Of a stretch of 10,356 nt of DNA, positions 1-5,466 are shown piece after piece. Position numbers and translations under genes: made by a program. How positions within the stretch are numbered: position 1 is the first letter of the stretch; every line of letters begins with the position of its first letter. The notes beneath the pieces were generated by a model. It was given only the letters and a program-made list of their open reading frames with translations. It made no database searches and was not told where the DNA came from. The DNA lies in NCBI GenBank assembly GCA_002731735.1, contig PCCM01000112.1:1-10356 (forward strand), read 5' to 3'. The DNA comes from Gemmatimonadota bacterium (GTDB taxonomy: Bacteria; Gemmatimonadota; Gemmatimonadetes; Longimicrobiales; Gaopeijiaceae).

Positions 1-122
1 CGTTCTGAACCCGGAGCCCGACCATGTCCGATCCGATCGCTCCTCTAGATGAGAGGGCTGCCTAGGGGCTTAGTATGGAACATGATAGGAGTGCCATTCA
101 GGGTTGTGAATCCCGCTGGAAT

Positions 123-127
123 GGAGG
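123..127 (+). promoter_or_regulatory. Shine-Dalgarno that sets the start at 136
   Basis: GGAGG sits 8 bases before the ATG at 136. The longer reading frame begins at 49 and has no comparable site, so this element argues for the shorter protein with the signal peptide at its N-terminus. Confidence 0.7.
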
Positions 128-135
128 TTGAGATC

Positions 136-1179
136 ATGCGTTTCTCCGCTCTACTTTTCGCCGTTCTTTGTGCAACCGTAGCACCCGCCCTCGCCTCGAC
201 CGCGGTGGCGCAGGCTCGAACCTCCGACGCCGAGGAGTGGCAAGTCCCCAGGACAGCCGACGGCCGTCCGGATTTTCATGGAAACTGGACTAACTCGACG
301 CTCACTCCGTTCGAGCGCCGAGAGGGTAGTGGGCCTGTCTACACCGCTGAGGAGGTCGCCGCACTCGAACAGCGACCCGTGGATCGTTTCATCCGCGGGA
401 CCGCGCCGAGTGACCCGGACCGCCCGGCACCGACAGCAGGCACCTCAGTCGGCACGTACAACGAGGTCTATTGGGAGCGGGGCACTCGGGTAGCCATCGT
501 CAATGGCGAGGCCAGAACTTCTCTGGTCACCAATCCAGCGAACGGCCGTGTTCCGGCCCGCACGCCGGAGGCTGAACGGCTTGTCCAGGAGCGCCGGGAC
601 CTCAGAAGCCCATTTGGCCAATACGACCACCCTGAGATGAGACCACTCGGCGAGCGCTGCATCTTTTTCGGTTCCCCTTCCGGACCCCCCATGTTTCCCG
701 TTGGGGCGTACAACTCCAACTACCTCATCGTACAGACGGCCGATTATCTGATGATCATGTCGGAGATGGTTCACGACGCGCGGATCATCCGGATTGGTGA
801 GCCTAACCCGATGCCCAAGAGCCTCCGTCCGTACTTCGGCAACTCCTGGGGTCGGTGGGAAGGGGACGTACTCGTAGTCGAGACCACGAACCTCAGCCCA
901 CTACAGCTCATCCGGGGCGTCCCCCCCTCGGAGGACGCCAGGGTGGTCGAACGCTTCACTCGGGTCGACGAAGAGACCATTCTGTACGAGTTCACTGTCG
1001 ATGATCCCGCGAGGTGGACCCAATCCTGGGGCGGACAGATCCCGATCAACCAGCTGCACGCCCGCGTCTATGAGTACGCTTGTCATGAGGGCAACTACAG
1101 CCTGACGGGCGTCTTGAGTGGCGCCCGTTATCAGGAGAGAATGGAAGCTCAGGGAGCGAGTGACTCCAGGCGTGACTGA
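136..1179 (+). CDS. Exported protein of unknown function (347 aa), environmental-bacteria family
   Basis: I chose the ATG at 136 because GGAGG (123-127) lies 8 bases upstream and a clean Sec signal peptide follows (MRFSALLFAV..., cleavage near VAQA, residues 23-27). An upstream in-frame ATG at 49 would add 29 residues without signal-like character. The mature protein opens with W-x-VPRTADGRPDFHGNW (residues 35-51), a start I recognise from a large uncharacterised family of exported proteins in Acidobacteriota-like genomes. Other conserved-looking blocks are NSNYLIVQTADYLMIM (193-208), HDARIIRIG (213-221), FGNSWGRWEGDVLVVETTN (234-252) and YEYACHEGNYSLTGVLSGAR (312-331). C175 and C316 could form a disulfide, and H213 and H317 sit in the conserved blocks. 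The protein has no transmembrane segment after the signal, so it is probably periplasmic. It is followed almost directly by an NHL propeller gene, so the two are probably co-transcribed. No enzymatic role can be read from the sequence. Confidence 0.88.
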   Translation: MRFSALLFAVLCATVAPALASTAVAQARTSDAEEWQVPRTADGRPDFHGNWTNSTLTPFERREGSGPVYTAEEVAALEQRPVDRFIRGTAPSDPDRPAPTAGTSVGTYNEVYWERGTRVAIVNGEARTSLVTNPANGRVPARTPEAERLVQERRDLRSPFGQYDHPEMRPLGERCIFFGSPSGPPMFPVGAYNSNYLIVQTADYLMIMSEMVHDARIIRIGEPNPMPKSLRPYFGNSWGRWEGDVLVVETTNLSPLQLIRGVPPSEDARVVERFTRVDEETILYEFTVDDPARWTQSWGGQIPINQLHARVYEYACHEGNYSLTGVLSGARYQERMEAQGASDSRRD

Positions 1180-2173
1180 GAGCCGTCTCGGCGTGATCGA
1201 GAGCCGGCGATGGATCAGTCTGCTTCTGTGCTTCGTGCTCGTACTCCCCGTCGGCCGGCAAGCGAGTGCGCAGGTCGTCGACTACACCGAAGCGCCTGAC
1301 TGGCCCAACCCGGCCACGACGGCTGCCGGCACTCCCGCGGCGTGGAACTTCGGTCAGGTATCGGCAGTGGCAACCAGCGCGGACGGGTATGTCCTAGTCC
1401 TGCATCGCGGCGCCCAGCCGATCATGTTGTTCGACGGTGGTGGGCGGTTCGTCGGGGCTTGGGGCGACGGCCTATTCAGCAACGGCAAGATCATCATCAT
1501 CGCGCCGGCAGATCGCGAGGCCGGGCAGTCGGGCTACACGGCCGTCTACGGGGCGGCCGGGTGCCATGCCTGCGGGGCCCACTCGGTGCGTGTCGATCCG
1601 GACGGCAACATCTGGGTGGTCGACGCGCCTGGCCACGTCGTCTACAAGACGAGCCCCCAAGGGCGTGTGCTGATGGAGCTTGGCTCGAGGGGTGTCGCCG
1701 GCATGAGCCGGAATACGTTCAACCTGCCGACCGACGTCGCCTTCGGCCCGAACGGCGATGTGTATGTGAGCGACGGCTACGGCAACGCCCGCGTGGTCAA
1801 ATACACGGCCGGCGGACAGTACGCGCTCGAGTGGGGCAGCCGGGGCACCGGGCCGGGCGAGTTCGGCCTTCCACACAATCTGGTGGTCGACGCTGAGGGT
1901 CGTGTCTACGTGGCCGATCGTGACAACCGGCGGGTGCAGGTGTTCGCACCGGACGGTGAATTCTTGGCGGAGTGGCCCAATATCGGCGCCGTCTCTGCCC
2001 TGTTCATGACCGAAGAAGAGCAGATCTGGACCGGCGGCACACTCCGGAACCTCGAGGGCGTGGCGCTAGCAAGGTTGCCGGGGGGCGACGGCGGGCACGG
2101 AATGACCACGACCGACGCCGGAGACGTATTCGTGGCGCAGCTGGCTGGGCGCATCCAGAAGTTTGTCGAATGA
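1160..2173 (+). CDS. Exported NHL-repeat beta-propeller protein (amidating-lyase-like)
   Basis: The Sec signal has its hydrophobic core in WISLLLCFVLVLP and cleavage near ASAQ. Several NHL blades follow: residues about 65-103, 141-180 (HSVRVDPDGNIWVVD), 187-228 (LPTDVAFGPNGDVYVSD) and 237-272 (LPHNLVVDAEGRVYVADRDN), numbered from the GTG at 1160. This pattern matches propellers annotated as peptidyl-alpha-hydroxyglycine alpha-amidating-lyase-like. Such family names do not prove lyase activity, and these propellers often act as binding scaffolds. A CHAC motif (C135, C138) precedes the second blade and may form a disulfide or bind a metal. The start is uncertain: in-frame GTG codons lie at 1118, 1160, 1172 and 1193. 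The 1160 codon has GGAG three bases upstream. The 1193 codon gives the tidiest signal peptide and has GAGAG at 1178-1182. The gene overlaps or abuts the preceding one, which suggests translational coupling. Confidence 0.88.
   Translation: MTPGVTESRLGVIESRRWISLLLCFVLVLPVGRQASAQVVDYTEAPDWPNPATTAAGTPAAWNFGQVSAVATSADGYVLVLHRGAQPIMLFDGGGRFVGAWGDGLFSNGKIIIIAPADREAGQSGYTAVYGAAGCHACGAHSVRVDPDGNIWVVDAPGHVVYKTSPQGRVLMELGSRGVAGMSRNTFNLPTDVAFGPNGDVYVSDGYGNARVVKYTAGGQYALEWGSRGTGPGEFGLPHNLVVDAEGRVYVADRDNRRVQVFAPDGEFLAEWPNIGAVSALFMTEEEQIWTGGTLRNLEGVALARLPGGDGGHGMTTTDAGDVFVAQLAGRIQKFVE
1169..1210 (+). repeat. 21-base imperfect tandem duplication at the junction of the first two genes
   Basis: GGCGTGACTGAGAGCCG (1169-1185) recurs as GGCGTGATCGAGAGCCG (1190-1206), 21 bases apart, with 15 of 17 bases identical. 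The match decays over the last four bases of each unit. In the propeller reading frame it encodes GVTESRL followed by GVIESRR. The first copy contains the stop codon of the upstream gene (1177-1179), and each copy carries a possible GTG start (1172, 1193). Confidence 0.75.
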
Positions 2174-2195
2174 GAAGACATCCGTCATGCAAAAA

Positions 2196-2235
2196 CTAAC
2201 TCGCGGTCGACCACATAGCTGAACTCGCGGGTTAG
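2196..2235 (+). terminator. Stem-loop after the first two-gene unit, probable 3' end structure
   Basis: CTAACTCGCG (2196-2205) can pair with CGCGGGTTAG (2226-2235): ten pairs with one G-U wobble and a 20-base loop. It starts 22 bases after the propeller stop codon. There is no T tract after the stem, so it is not a textbook intrinsic terminator. It may be a U-less terminator or an mRNA 3' stabilising structure. The same stretch holds a direct repeat, AACTCGCGG, at 2198-2206 and 2222-2230. No gene was found in the 190 bases between 2174 and 2363. Confidence 0.45.
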
Positions 2236-2352
2236 GGGCAGTCTCCCCACAGCGTTTTGACCAGGTGGTGTAGCGTCGCCTGCCTTGCAGCACACGCCTG
2301 AAGGCGCCATGGTGGATGGCGGCAGGATCTGAACAACTGTGCCAAACCATCT

Positions 2353-2359
2353 GGAGGGA
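2353..2359 (+). promoter_or_regulatory. Shine-Dalgarno that sets the start at 2364
   Basis: GGAGGGA lies 4 bases before the ATG at 2364. The reading frame is open upstream to 2316, but those 16 codons would bury the signal peptide, so 2364 is preferred. Confidence 0.7.
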
Positions 2360-2363
2360 ATTC

Positions 2364-2903
2364 ATGAAGCATCGATTCACCTTAATCGCCGCCAGCTGCG
2401 CGGTCGCGCTCGCCTGCGCCACCACCACCGTCGCCGCGCAGGACCCAATCGTGGTCGAATCACCGACCTACACGTTCATTCCCATGGAGATCGATGTCGA
2501 CCGCCCCGCGGCCGAGGTGTGGGCGCGTGTCGGAGGGTACTGCGATATCGGAGAATGGTTTGGGATGGGGTGCACGATGGTGTCGGGTGTTGAGGGCGAG
2601 TTCGGCTCCGTGCGCAGCGTCGCGAACGAGGTTCTCGTGGGACGGACCGAGCTTTCCTATACCTACACGCAGACCCCAAGAGAGGGCCGGCCGTACGACC
2701 TCTATCACGGAACCCTCGAGGCCAGGCCGGTCACGGCGACCACGTCGAAGCTCGTCTATACCTTGATTTACGACAACTCGATGCTGGCGGACGATGCTGC
2801 CCGGGAAGCGGACCGGGCGCGAAGGCTCGCAACGTTCACGAGGGCACTCGGGAGCATGAAGATCCTCGCTGAAGGCGGCACGCTGCCAACTCGGTCGCGT
2901 TAA
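2364..2903 (+). CDS. Exported SRPBCC-fold (START/Bet v1-like) protein
   Basis: This 179-residue protein has a Sec signal (hydrophobic stretch about residues 5-23, cleavage near VAAQ, residues 23-26). The mature part follows the polyketide-cyclase/lipid-transport SRPBCC pattern: an early strand IPMEIDVDRPAAEVWARVGGYCDIGEWF (39-66), then GSVRSV (81-86), a strand pair around LSYTYTQTP (98-105) and TSKLVYTLIYDN (127-138), and a C-terminal helix that packs over the cavity (about 142-168). The fold normally encloses a hydrophobic ligand. C60 and C70 fit a disulfide in the oxidising periplasm. The exported form is less common than cytoplasmic relatives. It is followed at a distance of 179 bases by a small membrane protein gene on the same strand. 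The ligand and any catalytic role are unknown. The fold call is made from pattern recognition only. Confidence 0.85.
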   Translation: MKHRFTLIAASCAVALACATTTVAAQDPIVVESPTYTFIPMEIDVDRPAAEVWARVGGYCDIGEWFGMGCTMVSGVEGEFGSVRSVANEVLVGRTELSYTYTQTPREGRPYDLYHGTLEARPVTATTSKLVYTLIYDNSMLADDAAREADRARRLATFTRALGSMKILAEGGTLPTRSR

Positions 2904-3082
2904 CGATTGCAGGCGGCACCAGGCGACTCGACGGCCACCCCATGGAGTGAGCCTCGATCTTTCGCGGACCAACCCATCCTGATTGAAGTGGTGAACACCT
3001 CTGAAACTCATCATGGTCACCAATTGGCTCGAGGAACTGCTGGAGCGGGCGGGCAATTGAAGGCTCAGGGACGGAGGTCTCA

Positions 3083-3280
3083 ATGGATTGGGTAGCGGCT
3101 CGGTGGCGGTGGTTGCTCGTCGCTGCCGTGTTGCTTTTTGCGCTCCACAATTTGGTGGGCTTCGTCGTCGGTGCCATGGGATTACTGGCTTTCGTCAACG
3201 GGGTCATCGGTCGTGCTCTGAGGGCGAGAAGAGTAGTTCAACAGGTTCAGGAGATGGTCACCGATCCGGACGACCCCTGA
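3083..3280 (+). CDS. Small membrane protein, unknown function (65 aa)
   Basis: The ATG at 3083 has GGAGG at 3073-3077, 5 bases upstream, which is a strong site and the best argument that this short frame is real. The protein starts with an aromatic and basic segment (MDWVAARWRW). It continues with a long hydrophobic stretch, about residues 10-43, rich in Gly, Ala, Val and Leu, long enough for one long helix or a tight hairpin. It ends in a basic then acidic amphipathic tail (RALRARRVVQQVQEM, then DPDDP). By the positive-inside rule, the basic tail after the hydrophobic stretch is probably cytoplasmic. No family is recognised. It lies between an exported SRPBCC protein and a lipoprotein, and all three are on one strand and envelope-targeted. 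Confidence 0.65.
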   Translation: MDWVAARWRWLLVAAVLLFALHNLVGFVVGAMGLLAFVNGVIGRALRARRVVQQVQEMVTDPDDP

Positions 3281-3321
3281 GAGGGCGGCGGGACCCCAAC
3301 GCCACGTCGCCAAACCTGAAC

Positions 3322-3720
3322 ATGAATAAACGCACTCGTACACTTTCCCGTCTCTTTTTCTTGCTTCCTCTTTACATGATGTTGGCCGCTTGCGGGGACG
3401 GCGGTACGGAGCCCAACCCCACCGTGACAGGGACTTGGGGTGGCAACAACGGCACAATAACGCTCACGCTCACCTTGATCGAGGCAGTTGATGGGACCGT
3501 GACTGGTAGCGGCAACCTGGCGCAAGATCAAAACGTCGCGCTCGCGGTTAGGGTTGGAACTCACGTCTTCCCGAACTTGAGCCTTACACTAGCCCCTTTC
3601 GGCTCCTACGACCTGGACCTTACCGGCACCGTCATGTCCACAACCACGATAGCGGCCACGCTCAATGGTTCGGGATACAACAACGAGAGCATCCAGCTAA
3701 CCAGGCTGCCGGTAGGATAG
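3322..3720 (+). CDS. Small lipoprotein, unknown function (132 aa)
   Basis: The reading frame is open far upstream, but the ATG at 3322 begins a typical lipoprotein signal: basic n-region MNKRTRTLSR, hydrophobic core LFFLLPLYMMLA and lipobox LAAC (residues 21-24). C24 would be lipidated. Gly at position +2 gives no inner-membrane retention signal, so outer-membrane sorting is likely. The mature protein is rich in Thr, Gly and Asn with alternating hydrophobic residues (VTGTWGGNNGTITLTLTL, 35-52; LDLTGTVMSTTTIAATL, 98-114), suggesting a small all-beta domain. ACGDGGTEPNP after the lipobox resembles small lipoproteins of Gemmatimonadota-like bacteria. There is no clear Shine-Dalgarno sequence, so translation may be leaderless or coupled to the gene 41 bases upstream. 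Confidence 0.8.
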   Translation: MNKRTRTLSRLFFLLPLYMMLAACGDGGTEPNPTVTGTWGGNNGTITLTLTLIEAVDGTVTGSGNLAQDQNVALAVRVGTHVFPNLSLTLAPFGSYDLDLTGTVMSTTTIAATLNGSGYNNESIQLTRLPVG

Positions 3721-3732
3721 GGCCCATCGTTC

Positions 3733-3798
3733 GCAGGTGGCGGTCCTCTTGTTTACCTAGGCCAGTGGTTGCGAGTCGAGTGGCCGCTTGCCACCTGC
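3733..3798. terminator. Inverted repeat between convergent genes, possible bidirectional terminator
   Basis: GCAGGTGGC (3733-3741) and GCCACCTGC (3790-3798) are perfect 9-base complements. They enclose a second pair, GGCCA (3760-3764) and TGGCC (3781-3785), so a nested stem-loop can form in transcripts from either strand. It occupies the 79-base gap between the lipoprotein stop (3720) and the MBL-fold gene stop (3800). No T tract follows on either strand, so intrinsic termination is inferred from position only. Confidence 0.45.
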
Positions 3799-3799
3799 T

Positions 3800-4855
3800 C
3801 TAGGGCATGGCCCGCCTGCCGTTTACGATAGGCGGAAAGTCCCTCGCCTCAGCATACACTGCCCTGATAAAGCGATCTCTGCTCTGCTGCGTGTCGCCCT
3901 GGGCCTCATACGGCGCCGTCAGATTCGCGGCCAGAACTTCCTCCAGCGACTGGCCCTGGTCGCGCCGCGCCGTGACCTTCGTCACGATGTCAACCAGCAT
4001 GGCGCGATACGGCAGGAGATCCTCTCTATGGATGAGCGTGCCATGGCCGGGGATCAGCCAGGTGTCGGGACCGGCGATCGTCTGAAAGAGATCAATCGCC
4101 TCGATCATTCCCTGGATTGAGCCGCCACTGGTCTGAGCGGCGAAAGGGAAGCCGAAGTTACGGTAGAAATCCTCAATGTAGATCACATTGGCGTTGCGGA
4201 AGCGCACGACGGTGTCCCCACCCGTGTGGGACGGCATCATCGGGATGAAATCCACCGTTTCGCCGTTCATGTTCAGGGTGACGGCGGGCTCGCCGGGCGC
4301 GGTGGGATCGTAGCGATAGGTCACCACCGGAACAGAGGCCGGATCGCGTGTCGGGGGTGGGCCGTTGGGACGCCGCGGAGTGATCATGTCGAGCCGCAGG
4401 TTTTCCTGCGCGAAGATCAACGCCCCCTGGTTCGCGAAGAAGGCGTTGGCGCCCGTGTGGTCCGAATGAACATGCGAGTTGACCAGGACCTTGATGGGGC
4501 CGTCGGTGAACGTCCGGATTGCCGCCAGTGTCTTGTCGGCCACCTGTCGGTTCTGGGTGTCCACCAGCAGGACGCCATCCGGTCCGAAGAGCACCATGAC
4601 CCTGCCGCCTGATGCGTCGGGGTGTCCCCGATCAAGGCCTTGCGAGCCGTGCAGAACAAAAAGATTCGGCGACATCTTTTCTGTCACCATGATCTCGATC
4701 TGATCCCACGGGGTTTGGTAGCCCTGCGGAAACGTGAACGGGCCCTCGCCCGTCGGCACCACGATGATGGGATATTCCTCTTGCTGTGCCCACGCCATCG
4801 AAGGAATGGCTGCCATTATGCTCACAGACAAGAACAACAATGCCGATTTTCTCAT
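3800..4855 (-). CDS. Periplasmic MBL-fold metallohydrolase
   Basis: This 351-residue protein has a Sec signal (MRKSALLFLSVSIMAAIPSMAWA, cleavage near residue 23) and a metallo-beta-lactamase fold. The HxHxDH motif is HVHSDH (H128, H130, D132, H133), followed by H210 in SHTGGD and H271 in PGHGT. These supply ligands for a two-metal, usually zinc, site. The usual Gly-Asp holding the bridging Asp reads Glu-Asp here (IYIEDF; D229). After the metal motifs come about 80 residues of helical C-terminus. MBL-fold hydrolases cleave varied esters, lactones, thioesters and amides, and the family call does not give the substrate. Metallohydrolases of this fold are known beside quinoprotein dehydrogenases (the quinoprotein relay system metallohydrolases), which fits the locus, but membership of that group cannot be shown here. 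It is the last gene of the five-gene minus-strand block, 50 bases after the YceI gene. AGGAG lies 7 bases before its ATG. Confidence 0.93.
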   Translation of the reverse strand: MRKSALLFLSVSIMAAIPSMAWAQQEEYPIIVVPTGEGPFTFPQGYQTPWDQIEIMVTEKMSPNLFVLHGSQGLDRGHPDASGGRVMVLFGPDGVLLVDTQNRQVADKTLAAIRTFTDGPIKVLVNSHVHSDHTGANAFFANQGALIFAQENLRLDMITPRRPNGPPPTRDPASVPVVTYRYDPTAPGEPAVTLNMNGETVDFIPMMPSHTGGDTVVRFRNANVIYIEDFYRNFGFPFAAQTSGGSIQGMIEAIDLFQTIAGPDTWLIPGHGTLIHREDLLPYRAMLVDIVTKVTARRDQGQSLEEVLAANLTAPYEAQGDTQQSRDRFIRAVYAEARDFPPIVNGRRAMP

Positions 4856-4860
4856 GAGAC

Positions 4861-4876
4861 CACTCCTTAGGAGGTG
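4861..4876 (-). promoter_or_regulatory. Small hairpin covering the MBL gene ribosome binding site
   Basis: On the transcript this reads CACCUCCUAAGGAGUG. CUCC pairs with GGAG across a UAA loop, and CA/UG can extend the stem past one bulged C. The Shine-Dalgarno AGGAG forms the 3' arm. The stem is short and may be too weak to regulate. Confidence 0.3.
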
Positions 4877-4905
4877 TTGAAGGGCTTTTGTTTCGCCTAT
4901 TCCCT

Positions 4906-5466
4906 CTAGGGGCTGATGATGCCCGAAAACTCGATCCGAATCTGTGGCCTGACCCGCATCAGGCCGAGCATGACCACGGGTGGCTCAACGCCGTAGTCGG
5001 TCATGTCCAAGGCCAACTCTCCTGCAATCCGGACATCCGGTCCGGAGGGCGTCAGCGAGAGCGGGAAGCTCACCCCTCGGGCCGAATCGAGGATCGTGAG
5101 CGTACCTGTAGTGACGGCGCCCTGACCACTCGCCTCGTAGCGCACGAGCCGAAAAGTGATCTCCGGGAACTCGTCTGGCCTCAACGCCTCCAGAAGATGT
5201 TCCGTCATCTCCTCGTCAGGACAAACGAAATCGCCTACCGGCACGGTGAGCATGGCCTCTTGGACTCCATCGGCCAGCCCACGCACTGCGGCGCCCGAGC
5301 CGGCTGTGACCTGGGCCGAGCCCGTCACCTCACACGTCCATCCCCGTACGGTCGAAGTGCCTGACACCGTGAAATCGACGGAAGACTGCAACGCGGACGC
5401 CTGATCCGCCTGCAACAGTGCCAGGCCGACCATGCCGGCCGTCACGGTCATGCTCACCACTCTCAT
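4906..5466 (-). CDS. YceI-family exported protein
   Basis: The start at 5466 forms an ATGA overlap with the stop of the FMN oxidase gene. The frame is open further upstream, but that part is only the shadow of the oxidase. The 186-residue product has a Sec signal (residues 1-25, core MTVTAGMVGLALL, cleavage near ASA). The remainder fits a YceI-like lipocalin-type beta-barrel: VDFTVSGTSTVRGWTCEVTG (30-49), then LTVPVGDFVCPDEEMTEHLLEAL (73-95), FPEITFRL (100-107), GTLTILDSARGVSFPLSL (121-138) and RVRPQIRIEFSGII (171-184). YceI proteins bind isoprenoid or other amphiphilic molecules, polyprenyl-type ligands being the best known. C45 and C82 may form a disulfide. There is no clear Shine-Dalgarno sequence, so translation is probably coupled to the oxidase gene. 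Given its neighbours, a quinone-like ligand is an attractive guess but unproven. Confidence 0.9.
   Translation of the reverse strand: MRVVSMTVTAGMVGLALLQADQASALQSSVDFTVSGTSTVRGWTCEVTGSAQVTAGSGAAVRGLADGVQEAMLTVPVGDFVCPDEEMTEHLLEALRPDEFPEITFRLVRYEASGQGAVTTGTLTILDSARGVSFPLSLTPSGPDVRIAGELALDMTDYGVEPPVVMLGLMRVRPQIRIEFSGIISP

Noticed and set aside
1..52. Possible tail of an upstream plus-strand gene (frames closing at 46-48 or 50-52)
   Set aside because: Two frames stay open over these few codons and neither can be favoured. The fragment is too short to call.
3013..3060. 15-codon frame MVTNWLEELLERAGN
   Set aside because: It looks amphipathic and could be a leader peptide, but it has no Shine-Dalgarno sequence and is too short to tell from chance.
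2460..3083. 207-codon open frame on the minus strand
   Set aside because: It is antisense to the SRPBCC gene and the gap after it. The product is Ser/Arg-rich with no domain or signal, and there is no convincing ribosome binding site.
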